From NCBI GenBank assembly GCA_021793495.1, contig JAJYSQ010000155.1, positions 1-5,622 on the forward strand: DNA of 5,622 nt, written 5' to 3'. The DNA comes from Actinomycetes bacterium (lineage in GTDB: Bacteria; Actinomycetota; Actinomycetes; JAJYSQ01). The translations under genes were made by a program, and so were the position numbers. Positions within the stretch are counted from its first letter, which is position 1, and every line of letters begins with the position of its first letter. Positions 1-5,622 of the stretch are shown here, in pieces. Below the pieces are notes generated by a model. It saw nothing but the letters and a program-made list of their open reading frames with translations, was not told the DNA's origin and did no database searches.

Positions 1-1023
1 GTCCGCCGGCTGCGTGATGCGGGGTTCACCCGCATGGTGCTGGTCACCGGTGACCGTGCCGAGGTGGCTGACGCGGTGGGCACGCTGCTGGGCCTCGACG
101 AGGTGCTGGCCGAACGGACCCCGGCGGAGAAGGTCGACGCGGTGCGCGGCGAGGAGGGCCGGGGGCCGACCTGGATGGTCGGGGACGGGTTGAACGACGC
201 CCCGGCGTTGGCCGCGGCCACGATCGGGGTCGCGATGGGGGCGTCGGGCTCCTCGGCGTCGGCCCAGGCGGCCGACGTGGTGCTGACCGTGGATCGGATC
301 GACCGGCTGGCGGACGCGGTCGCCGTGGCGCGACGGGCCCGACGGATCGCCGCCGAGAGCGCCCTGCTCGGCGTAGGGCTGTCCGCCGTGGGCATGGTGC
401 TGGCCGCCTTCGGCCTGCTGCCTCCGGTCGCCGGTGCGCTCGCCCAGGAAGGGATCGACGTCGCGTCCATCCTCAGCGCGTTGCGCGCCCTGCGACCGGG
501 CGCAGCCAGCCCGGCGCTGCTGGACGACCGTACGGCCGAGACGGTGCGCGAGTTTGCGGCACAGCAAGCCTCGCTGCGCCCAGCCCTCGCCCAGCTGCGA
601 GAGATCGCCGACGGGCTCGACCCCGCGGACCCGGCGGGCTCGCTCCAGCGAGCCGTGGTCGCCTATGACCTGCTCCGCGACCAGCTTCTGGCCTATGAGC
701 AGGCTCAGGAGCGTGAGCTCTACCCGCTGCTGGGCACCGCCCTGGGCACGCCGACATCGCCGGGAGGGGAGGTGGGCGCCACGTTGCGCAGGGCTCACGC
801 GGAGTTCGCGCACCAGACCCGCCGGCTCGGCCGGGTTCTCGCCGAGGCCGGCGCGCTGGGTGATGGACCGGTGCTGGCCGACGAGGAGGACGTGCGAGAG
901 GTCGTGCGGCTGCTCTACGGCCTGTACGCCCTGCTGGGGCTGCACTACGCGCAGGAGCAGGAGAGCTACTTCGTGCTGGCCCACACCACGGGCGGTACGG
1001 CCCTCGAGCGGTCCGACGCGTAG
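1..1023 (+). CDS. P1B-type heavy-metal ATPase with C-terminal hemerythrin-like domain (5' partial)
   Basis: This is the C-terminal 340 residues of a membrane cation pump; the reading frame is open to base 1, so the start lies upstream. Seen: a VTGD motif (residues 15-18) and a GDGLNDAPAL hinge motif (61-70), both from the P-domain of P-type ATPases. Two hydrophobic helices follow (about 121-141 and 143-166), the second carrying QEGID and ending in SALRALR. This matches the last two helices of P1B metal ATPases. From about residue 173 to 331 there is an alpha-helical region resembling a hemerythrin/HHE domain, with ERELYPLL, AHAEFAH and LHYAQEQESY segments. Known: the P1B-5 ATPase of Acidothermus cellulolyticus has a C-terminal hemerythrin-like domain, so the fusion has precedent. 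Odd: by eye only some diiron ligands remain. The metal specificity is unknown because the TM4 motif is outside the window; Ni, Fe or Co would be guesses. Confidence 0.88.
   Translation, partial: VRRLRDAGFTRMVLVTGDRAEVADAVGTLLGLDEVLAERTPAEKVDAVRGEEGRGPTWMVGDGLNDAPALAAATIGVAMGASGSSASAQAADVVLTVDRIDRLADAVAVARRARRIAAESALLGVGLSAVGMVLAAFGLLPPVAGALAQEGIDVASILSALRALRPGAASPALLDDRTAETVREFAAQQASLRPALAQLREIADGLDPADPAGSLQRAVVAYDLLRDQLLAYEQAQERELYPLLGTALGTPTSPGGEVGATLRRAHAEFAHQTRRLGRVLAEAGALGDGPVLADEEDVREVVRLLYGLYALLGLHYAQEQESYFVLAHTTGGTALERSDA
517..993 (+). other. Hemerythrin-like (HHE) domain, ligand-poor
   Basis: This is a sub-feature of the ATPase gene covering roughly residues 173-331. HHE domains are four-helix bundles that usually bind two irons through five His and two carboxylates. 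Aligned by eye with the usual pattern, the first His is Gln (565-567), the second is Tyr (694-696) and its HxxxE Glu is Gln (706-708). The third helix keeps His at 796-798 (and another at 811-813). The fourth has Tyr at 925-927 where a His is common, but keeps His 943-945 and Glu 955-957. The fold looks intact, while the canonical diiron site probably is not. The alignment was made without tools, so individual ligand assignments may be off by a helix turn. Confidence 0.7.
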
Positions 1024-1046
1024 CTGGCAGCGGTGGCCCTGGCCTC

Positions 1047-1060
1047 GGGCCGTTTGACTC
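1047..1060. promoter_or_regulatory. Weak DosR-box-like dyad upstream of the USP-ATPase pair
   Basis: The sequence GGGCCGTTTGACTC (its reverse complement is GAGTCAAACGGCCC) partly matches the actinobacterial DosR/DevR box, core GGGACNNNNGNCCC. It shares 9 of 14 positions with GGGACTTTAGTCCC and 11 of 20 with the extended consensus. It lies 86 bases before the USP start. USPs and P-type ATPases are common DosR targets in mycobacteria, which makes the position plausible. The match is weak and GC-rich DNA produces such matches by chance. Confidence 0.2.
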
Positions 1061-1134
1061 TTGATGAAACGCGTCTCGGGGCGGAGGCTGGACGCCGCAG
1101 GAGCGGGTGCTCGCCCGCCCCGACGTCGCGGAAC

Positions 1135-1142
1135 GAGGAGGA
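1135..1142 (+). promoter_or_regulatory. Ribosome binding site that sets the USP start
   Basis: GAGGAGGA contains a full AGGAGG core (1136-1141) four bases before the ATG at 1146. This is the only strong Shine-Dalgarno sequence near any start in the window. It decides in favour of the ATG at 1146 over the in-frame ATG at 1107, which would add 13 residues outside the USP fold. Confidence 0.8.
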
Positions 1143-1145
1143 CCG

Positions 1146-1571
1146 ATGTCGACCAGCCCGGGACGAGTCGTCGTAGGAGTGGACGGCTCATCGTCGTCAG
1201 TAGGCGCGTTGAGGTGGGCGGCAGGGTACGCGCGATGCTCGGGTGCCCAGGTGCACGTCGTCGAGGCCTGGGTCACCCCGCACGTGGCCGGCTTCCCGCT
1301 GGACCCGGCGGGGGACGGTGGGCGGGCCAAGGCCCAGGCCGACCTGGAGGCGGTCGTCGCGGCAGCCGAGCTGCCCGCCGAGGTGACGGTCACGGTGCAG
1401 CTGGTGGATGGTCACCCGACCCAGGCGCTGCTGGACGCCGCTCGATCCGCCGACCTGCTGGTGCTCGGATCCCGTGGGCATGGCGGGTTCACCGGGATGC
1501 TGCTGGGATCGGTCAGCCAGCACTGCGTGCAGCACGCCTCCTGTCCAGTCCTCGTCGTCCGCCACGGTTAA
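1146..1571 (+). CDS. Universal stress protein, single UspA domain, ATP-binding type
   Basis: This is a 141-residue cytoplasmic protein of the UspA superfamily, the usual length for a one-domain member. Seen: the first beta strand VVVGVDGS with Asp13, which contacts adenine nucleotide in ATP-binding members. The C-terminal signature G-2X-G-9X-G-S/T is complete (Gly108, Gly111, Gly121, Ser122), followed by the last strand CPVLVVRHG. ATP-binding USPs act as nucleotide-dependent regulators in stress and dormancy; the partner here is unknown. The start is fixed by the AGGAGG site just upstream. The stop is six bases before the GTG of the following P-type ATPase and in the same frame, so the two are likely co-transcribed and translationally coupled. 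The USP might therefore sense energy status for that pump, which is inference from position only. Confidence 0.93.
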   Translation: MSTSPGRVVVGVDGSSSSVGALRWAAGYARCSGAQVHVVEAWVTPHVAGFPLDPAGDGGRAKAQADLEAVVAAAELPAEVTVTVQLVDGHPTQALLDAARSADLLVLGSRGHGGFTGMLLGSVSQHCVQHASCPVLVVRHG

Positions 1572-1577
1572 GCGTCG

Positions 1578-3986
1578 GTGGATCACGCGGACCACGATGC
1601 CTCGACGGCCGCCCAGCCCGATCTCGGGCTGACTCACGCCGAGGCCGCCGAGCGGCTGGTCCGGCAGGGACCTAACGAGATCCCCCAGCCGGTCACGCAC
1701 CGGGTGCGTGCCCTGGCCGCCAAGTTCTGGGCACCGGTCCCCTGGCTGCTGGAAGCGGCCGTCGTCCTCGAGCTGGTGCTGGGGAACGCGCTGCAGGGCG
1801 GCATCTTTGCGGTCCTCCTGATCGTCAACGCGGTCCTGGCGTTCACCCAGGAGTCTCGGTCGGCTGCGGCCGTGGACCTGTTGCGCGCGCGGCTACAGGT
1901 CCAGGCCCGGGTCGACCGGGACGGGACGTGGTCGACCGTGGCCGCCCGTGAGCTGGTCGAGGGCGACCTGGTGCGTCTGCGTGCTGGGGACTTCGTGCCG
2001 GCCGATGTCGTCCTGGCCGGCGGGGAGCTCGAGGTCGACCAGGCGGCGCTGACCGGCGAGTCGCTTCCGGTGCGGGTGTCCGGACCGGAGCATGCGGGGG
2101 TCGCAGGGGGTCAGGCCTGGTCCGGCTCGGTGGTCCGCCGGGGGGAGGCCGACGCGACCGTCACCGCCACCGGGGCGCGTACCCGGTTCGCGCGCACCGT
2201 CGAGCTGGTCGGCACGACGCACGCCCCCGGGCACCTGGAGACGTTGATCCTCGGGATCGTCCGGTGGTTGGTGATCATCGATCTCGGGCTGGCCGCGGTC
2301 GTGGTGGTCTACGGGGCGGCCACGCACCTGGGCTGGCGCGACCTGTTGCCCTTCGTGCTGATCCTGGTGGTGGCCAGTGTCCCGGTGGCCCTGCCAGCCA
2401 CGTTCACCCTGGCGACCGCGATCGGCTCGCGGCGGCTGGCTCACACCGGGGTGCTGGTGACCCGGCTGGCGGCCATCGAAGAGGCCGCGGCCATGTCCAC
2501 GCTGTGCGCCGACAAGACCGGCACGCTGACCCAGAACACCTTGACGGTCAGCGCGGTCCTGGCCCGTCCCGGCCAGCAGCAGGCCCAGGTGCTGGCCGCG
2601 GCGGTCGCGGCCAGTGACGCGGCCACCCAGGACCCGCTGGACCTGGCGGTGCTCGAGCACGCCCGCGAGGTCGGGGACCGAGCCGTGGACGAGCGGTGCT
2701 CGGGACGGCGGTTGCGCTACCTGCCCTTCGACCCGTCGACCAAGAGGTCAGAGGCGGTGGTCGCCGGATCGGCCGGGCCGTACCGGGCAGCCAAGGGGGC
2801 TCCCGCGGTTCTCGCCGAACTCGTGGGACTGCCGTACCAGGAGGTGGCCGAGCAGGTGGAGGAGCTTTCGGGCACCGGAGCCCGGGTGCTCGGGGTGGCC
2901 GGTGGGCTCGACGGTGCAGCGCTGACCCTGCTGGGGTTCGTCGCGCTCGCCGACCCACCGCGGCCGGACAGCGCCGACCTGGTGGCACACCTGAAGAACC
3001 TGGGGGTGCGTACCGTCATGGTCACCGGCGATGGCCTGGCCACCGCCCAGGCCATCGCCGCACAGGTCGGGGTCGGCGGGCGCGCCGCCCGCGCCGAGGT
3101 GCTCCGCGACGAGCAGGTGCCGAACGGCTCGATGTCGCCGAACGCCACGGTGACGGAGTACGACGTGTTCGCCGAGGTGCTGCCGGAGGACAAGCTTGCC
3201 CTGGTGACCCGGTTGCAGGCCGGCGGCGAGGTGGTGGGGATGACCGGCGACGGGGTGAACGACGCCCCCGCGCTGCGCCGCGCCGAGGTGGGCATCGCCG
3301 TCTCCTCCGCCACCGACGTGGCCAAGGCGGCAGCCAGCCTGGTGCTGACCACCTCGGGGCTGGAGAACGTCGTCCGCGGGGTGACCGAGAGCCGGCGCAT
3401 CCACCAGCGGATGCTCACCTACACGCTGAACAAGATCGTCAAGACGATCCAGGTCGCCGTGTTCCTCAGCCTGGGACTGCTGGTCACCGGCCAGTTCGTC
3501 ACCACTCCCACGCTGGTCGTGCTGCTGCTGCTGGCCAACGACTTCGTCACCATGTCCATCGCCACCGACCGGGTCCGCACGCCGCCGCAGCCGCAGCGGT
3601 GGACGGTCCCGGGGCTGGTGCGGGCCGCAACGGTGCTGGCCGGGCTGCTGGTGGTGCTGTCCTTCGCCGTCTGGTGGATCGGAGCCGGCATCGGCCTGGA
3701 CCTCGCGGCGCGACAGACCCTGGTGTTCGTCTGGTTGGTCTTCTCCGGTCAGGCCACCGTGTACCTGGTCCGGGAGCACCGGCACTTCTGGCACTCGATG
3801 CCCAGCCGGTGGCTGCTCGGCTCGACCGTCGCGGACCTCGTCCTGGTCGGGCTGCTCGCCTGGCGCGGCTGGTTGATGATGCCGGTCGGGCTCGCCGCGC
3901 TGGTCGTGGCCGTGGGCACCTCGGTGGTGTACCTGGTCCTGGGCGAAGTCCTGAAGAACACTCGCGTGTGGCGGCCGGTGGGGTAG
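1578..3986 (+). CDS. P3A-type (plasma-membrane H+-ATPase-like) P-type ATPase
   Basis: This 802-residue integral membrane pump is probably ATP-driven and cation-exporting. Seen in order: an N-terminal cation-ATPase segment (about 16-36), M1 and M2 (about 54-91, with Asn84), an A-domain TGES (159-162), M3 (about 224-247), M4 with PVALP (269-273), the phosphorylation site DKTGT (Asp312), LPFDPSTKR (382-390), KGAP (406-409), VTGD (482-485), TGDGVNDAP (556-564), and six C-terminal helices (about 612-790). Asn84 and Asp655 in ANDFVTMS line up with the Asn106 and Asp684 that handle the proton in plant AHA2, supporting a P3A assignment. The position of AHA2 Arg655 is Gln625, and M5 has Lys619 and Lys622, so proton transport is likely but not certain. 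There is no plant-type autoinhibitory tail. The GTG start is the first after an in-frame stop and has no clear Shine-Dalgarno, consistent with coupling to the USP upstream. Confidence 0.93.
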   Translation: MDHADHDASTAAQPDLGLTHAEAAERLVRQGPNEIPQPVTHRVRALAAKFWAPVPWLLEAAVVLELVLGNALQGGIFAVLLIVNAVLAFTQESRSAAAVDLLRARLQVQARVDRDGTWSTVAARELVEGDLVRLRAGDFVPADVVLAGGELEVDQAALTGESLPVRVSGPEHAGVAGGQAWSGSVVRRGEADATVTATGARTRFARTVELVGTTHAPGHLETLILGIVRWLVIIDLGLAAVVVVYGAATHLGWRDLLPFVLILVVASVPVALPATFTLATAIGSRRLAHTGVLVTRLAAIEEAAAMSTLCADKTGTLTQNTLTVSAVLARPGQQQAQVLAAAVAASDAATQDPLDLAVLEHAREVGDRAVDERCSGRRLRYLPFDPSTKRSEAVVAGSAGPYRAAKGAPAVLAELVGLPYQEVAEQVEELSGTGARVLGVAGGLDGAALTLLGFVALADPPRPDSADLVAHLKNLGVRTVMVTGDGLATAQAIAAQVGVGGRAARAEVLRDEQVPNGSMSPNATVTEYDVFAEVLPEDKLALVTRLQAGGEVVGMTGDGVNDAPALRRAEVGIAVSSATDVAKAAASLVLTTSGLENVVRGVTESRRIHQRMLTYTLNKIVKTIQVAVFLSLGLLVTGQFVTTPTLVVLLLLANDFVTMSIATDRVRTPPQPQRWTVPGLVRAATVLAGLLVVLSFAVWWIGAGIGLDLAARQTLVFVWLVFSGQATVYLVREHRHFWHSMPSRWLLGSTVADLVLVGLLAWRGWLMMPVGLAALVVAVGTSVVYLVLGEVLKNTRVWRPVG

Positions 3987-3989
3987 TCC

Positions 3990-4033
3990 CCCGGCAGGTG
4001 ACCGGCCCGGCCCCGGCGGGTGACCGGGCGTGC
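3990..4033. repeat. 22-base tandem repeat, two copies
   Basis: Two adjacent 22-base units (3990-4011 and 4012-4033) match at 18 of 22 positions. Each contains GGTGACCGG, whose GGTNACC part is a 7-base dyad. The repeat begins three bases after the ATPase stop. The spacing is about two helical turns. A role as a protein-binding site, or no role at all, are both possible. Confidence 0.6.
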
Positions 4034-4042
4034 TGGGGATAC

Positions 4043-4086
4043 CGGTGCTCCGGCAGCCTCGCGCGGCGCCGATGGTTGCCGCACCG
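4043..4086. terminator. Possible bidirectional hairpin between convergent genes
   Basis: CGGTGC (4043-4048) pairs with GCACCG (4081-4086), and GGCA (4052-4055) with TGCC (4077-4080). This gives a 10-bp stem with a three-base bulge and a 21-base GC-rich loop. It sits between the ends of the ATPase gene (plus) and the NmrA-like gene (minus), where a shared terminator would be expected. There is no T-tract on either strand, and stems of this size are not rare in such GC-rich DNA. Confidence 0.3.
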
Positions 4087-4091
4087 ACTGG

Positions 4092-4943
4092 TCATGGTCC
4101 GTCGCGGCGGTCCGGCGTCAGGGTCCAACGCCCCGAGGCCCAGGCCTGCTCCACGGTGGTCGGGCAGCGTCCGAGCAGCCCGGCCAGGATCCGCGGGTTT
4201 CCCACCAACCCATGCCGGTCGTAGTGGGCGAACATCGCCGCCAGCGCCGAGATGGCGTACTCACCCAGCTGTCCCCGCTGCTCGGCCAACCACGTTGCCC
4301 GGTCGACCTGGCGGGCCGGCACGCCGGCGATCGCTGCGACCTGGGCGACCGTGGTGACGGCCGGGCCCGCCAGCTCGTAGATCGCGTGCTCGTGGCCCGG
4401 CTCGACCAGTACCCGGGCAGCCGCCTCGGCGACGTCGTCGAGGTCGACGAGGCTGAACGGGGCATCCAGCCGGTAGGGGACTGCGATCTCCTCGCCGGCC
4501 GGCAGCAGGTTCTGCAGGTACGCGGCCGGGCCGAGGATCGTCCACACCAACCCGGATTCGATGACCCGGGTCTCCACGGCCAGCTTGGCCGCATGGTGGG
4601 GCATCGCCGGCAGCTGCGGGTGCAGCACGGAGTGGTAGACGAGGCGCACGGCCCCGGCCCGCGTGGCCGCCTCGATGATCCGGGCTCCGATGCCCTCCTC
4701 GTCCGGGTGGAGGTTCGGGGCCAGGTGGTAGACGGCCCGGACATCCCGCAGCGCCACGGTGAGCCCATCCAGGTCCGCCAGCTCCACCACCCGCTCGTCG
4801 GGCCAGGTCCCCGGGTGGTGCACCAGGGCCCGGACCGGTACGCCGCGCGCGGTCAGGGCGGCTACCACCGCGCGGCCGGTCTTGCCGGCCGCCCCCACGA
4901 CGGCGACCGGCGGGTCGGTGGCGGGGGCAGCGGCAGGGGTCAC
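4092..4943 (-). CDS. NmrA-like, atypical SDR-family NAD(P)-binding protein
   Basis: This cytoplasmic protein has 283 residues from the GTG at 4943, or 294 from a GTG at 4976. Seen: a Rossmann strand VAVVG followed by the nucleotide-binding GxxGxxG (Gly17, Gly20, Gly23), strand two VRALV (37-41), and a YHSVLHPQ segment (103-110). HHAAK (116-120) stands where SDR enzymes have YxxxK, so the catalytic Tyr is replaced. SGLVWTILGPAAYLQN (130-145) is typical of the NmrA/HSCARG group. Members either reduce small molecules such as quinones or sense the NADP(H) ratio; the substrate cannot be told here. I chose the 4943 start because it leaves a normal short tail before the first strand. Neither GTG has a Shine-Dalgarno, and both sit 8 bases after a TANNNT, as in leaderless actinobacterial genes. 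Its end faces the P-type ATPase gene, 105 bases away. Confidence 0.88.
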   Translation of the reverse strand: MTPAAAPATDPPVAVVGAAGKTGRAVVAALTARGVPVRALVHHPGTWPDERVVELADLDGLTVALRDVRAVYHLAPNLHPDEEGIGARIIEAATRAGAVRLVYHSVLHPQLPAMPHHAAKLAVETRVIESGLVWTILGPAAYLQNLLPAGEEIAVPYRLDAPFSLVDLDDVAEAAARVLVEPGHEHAIYELAGPAVTTVAQVAAIAGVPARQVDRATWLAEQRGQLGEYAISALAAMFAHYDRHGLVGNPRILAGLLGRCPTTVEQAWASGRWTLTPDRRDGP

Positions 4944-4992
4944 GGCCGCCCAGCGTAGGGCTCCAACCAGGCTCACTGGTGCGCACCGTAGG
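4944..4992 (-). promoter_or_regulatory. Duplicated leaderless-type start region of the NmrA-like gene
   Basis: On the minus strand, CCTACGGT plus 8 bases leads to GTG 4976, and CCTACGCT plus 8 bases leads to GTG 4943. The two 23-base blocks are 33 bases apart, match at 17 of 23 positions, and each could act as a -10 box for a leaderless transcript. No convincing -35 is seen. The same duplication reads as VLRCAPVS and ALRWAAVT in protein. Promoter activity is inference. Confidence 0.3.
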
Positions 4993-5114
4993 ACGCGAGC
5001 CGGGCTGCGGACCGCGATGACCTCGGCTGGCAGGTCACGAGTGACCACCGCACTGGCACCCACGACGGCGTCCTGCCCGATCGTGACCCCGGGCCGGACG
5101 ATCGCGCCGTCGCC
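4986..5114 (-). pseudogene. 3' remnant of a hexapeptide-repeat acyltransferase
   Basis: About 43 codons, from GDGAIVRPG to SPARVLR, read as the last coils of a left-handed beta-helix acyltransferase (the maltose/serine O-acetyltransferase type). They include the family's closing pattern: VTIGQDAVVGASAVVTRD, then a short turn, then xxPARVLR. The rest of such an enzyme (usually about 180 residues or more, with the catalytic His) is missing: upstream in this frame is only low-complexity sequence and then the USP gene. There is no stop between the remnant and the NmrA-like gene, so the frame is continuous. I call it a gene fragment left by deletion. A translated fusion would need a start inside the USP gene or at one of the internal GTG codons, none with a visible ribosome site. 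Confidence 0.65.
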
Positions 5115-5154
5115 GCCCGGGCCGGACGCCGCTCGGGCCCGGGCAGGTCGTTCA

Positions 5155-5622
5155 TCAGGTGACGGGTACCGGGTTGACGATGTGGAGGTCGCAGGGGGCG
5201 TGGCGTGCGAGCTGGGCGGTGGCGCTGGCGTCGAGCAGCCCGGCGATACCACCGTGGCGGGGGGCTCCGGTGACGATCATGCGGGCGTGGTGGTGCTCGG
5301 CAAAGGCCGCGATGCGCCGGCCGACGTCCCCGTGGTCACCCACCACGCGGAGCAGGTGGCCGGTGGCGGGCACGCCGGCGGCTATGAGCTGGTCGACCCT
5401 CTCGGTGAGCGCGACGGTGGCGGCGTCGGCGGTCTCGGAGTCAATGGCTTCCTCCATGGTCAGGTCGGTCTCGACCACGTGGAGAACCTCGACGGGACAG
5501 CCAAGCAGCCCGGCCAGCTCAGCGGTGGCTGCGCAGACCGCGACCGCGCCGAGTGCGCCGTCGACGGCGACCACGACCGGGCGGGGGGCGTGTGGTCCCC
5601 GTGACGGTTCGGCTCCTTCGGG
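5155..5622 (-). CDS. Universal stress protein with degenerate ATP-binding motif (5' partial)
   Basis: There are at least 155 residues of a UspA-superfamily protein. The frame stays open to the window edge and shows no ATG, GTG or TTG before the first strand. PRPVVVAVDG (residues 13-22 counted from the edge) is the normal first strand, so a GTG at 5574 would cut into the fold and the true start probably lies beyond 5622. The preceding PEGAEPSRGPHA stretch could be an N-terminal tail or a linker from a first USP domain. Seen: Asp21 in VAVDG, an EAIDSETAD helix region, and IVTGAPRHGG near the C-terminus. The nucleotide signature G-2X-G-9X-G-S reads G-2X-R-9X-A-S (Gly119, Arg122, Ala132, Ser133), so ATP binding is doubtful. 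It is divergent from the USP at 1146. The TGA overlaps an ATG (TGATG at 5153-5157), but that ATG opens no recognisable gene. Confidence 0.88.
   Translation of the reverse strand, partial: PEGAEPSRGPHAPRPVVVAVDGALGAVAVCAATAELAGLLGCPVEVLHVVETDLTMEEAIDSETADAATVALTERVDQLIAAGVPATGHLLRVVGDHGDVGRRIAAFAEHHHARMIVTGAPRHGGIAGLLDASATAQLARHAPCDLHIVNPVPVT

Noticed and set aside
1054..1059. TTGACT as a -35 promoter element
   Set aside because: No acceptable -10 lies 16-19 bases downstream; the region around 1077 is CGGGGC-like.
434..1393. Long open frames on both strands across the hemerythrin domain and USP (434-1057 plus, 473-1393 minus)
   Set aside because: Their products are rich in Arg, Pro, Ala and Ser with no family motifs, and they overlap genes with clear domains. 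They are typical GC-driven shadow frames.
2696..4357. A 553-codon open frame in another frame across the P3A ATPase and the convergent gap
   Set aside because: The protein is low-complexity Arg/Gly/Pro/Ala sequence, while the frame from 1578 has every P-type ATPase motif in order.
4020..4958. A 312-codon plus-strand frame antisense to the NmrA-like gene
   Set aside because: It has no recognisable motif and no ribosome site; the minus-strand frame has Rossmann and NmrA signatures.
4973..5155. A 60-codon minus-strand frame whose ATG overlaps the USP stop (TGATG)
   Set aside because: The overlap looks like translational coupling, but the product is Arg/Ser/Pro-rich and is the wrong frame of the acyltransferase remnant.
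5587..5600. A second DosR-like dyad ending in GGTCCC upstream of GTG 5574
   Set aside because: The USP frame continues through it to the window edge, so it most likely lies within coding sequence, and its match to the consensus is weak.
4759..5604. A 281-codon plus-strand frame antisense to the NmrA-like gene, remnant and second USP
   Set aside because: Its Gly/Ala/Arg-rich composition shifts as it crosses genes, and it has no domain. It is the complement of well-supported coding sequence.

Overview
The window is very GC-rich, coding-dense DNA. GTG starts, strong G/C third-position bias and the kinds of protein present point to a high-GC actinomycete (Actinomycetota). The genus cannot be told from the sequence. 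Nothing suggests a phage, plasmid, IS element, CRISPR array, tRNA or rRNA.

Layout, left to right. (1) Positions 1-1023, plus strand: the 3' end of a P1B-type (heavy-metal) P-type ATPase gene that enters from outside the window. It is fused in frame to a C-terminal hemerythrin-like domain in which several expected iron ligands are replaced. (2) 1024-1145: a 122-base gap with a weak DosR-box-like dyad and a good ribosome binding site. (3) 1146-1571, plus: a single-domain universal stress protein (USP) with an intact ATP-binding signature. (4) 1578-3986, plus: a complete P3A-type (plasma-membrane H+-ATPase-like) P-type ATPase, six bases after the USP stop and so probably in the same operon. (5) 3987-4091: a convergent intergenic region with a 22-base tandem repeat and a possible hairpin. 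(6) 4092-4943 (or 4976), minus: an NmrA-like atypical SDR, NAD(P)-binding protein. (7) About 4986-5114, minus: a decayed 3' remnant of a hexapeptide-repeat acyltransferase, open in frame into the NmrA-like gene. (8) 5155-5622, minus: a second USP whose ATP-binding glycines are substituted. Its 5' end lies outside the window.

Taken together this looks like a stress, ion-transport and redox island: two ATP-driven cation pumps, a diiron-type domain, two USPs and a nucleotide-binding oxidoreductase-like protein. Gene sets of this flavour occur in DosR-type hypoxia/dormancy regulons of actinobacteria, but shared regulation here is inference. The most unusual items are the ligand-poor hemerythrin domain on the metal ATPase, the lysine-rich M5 helix of the P3A ATPase, and the acyltransferase remnant with a duplicated start region ahead of the NmrA-like gene. 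I see no clearly new multi-gene system.
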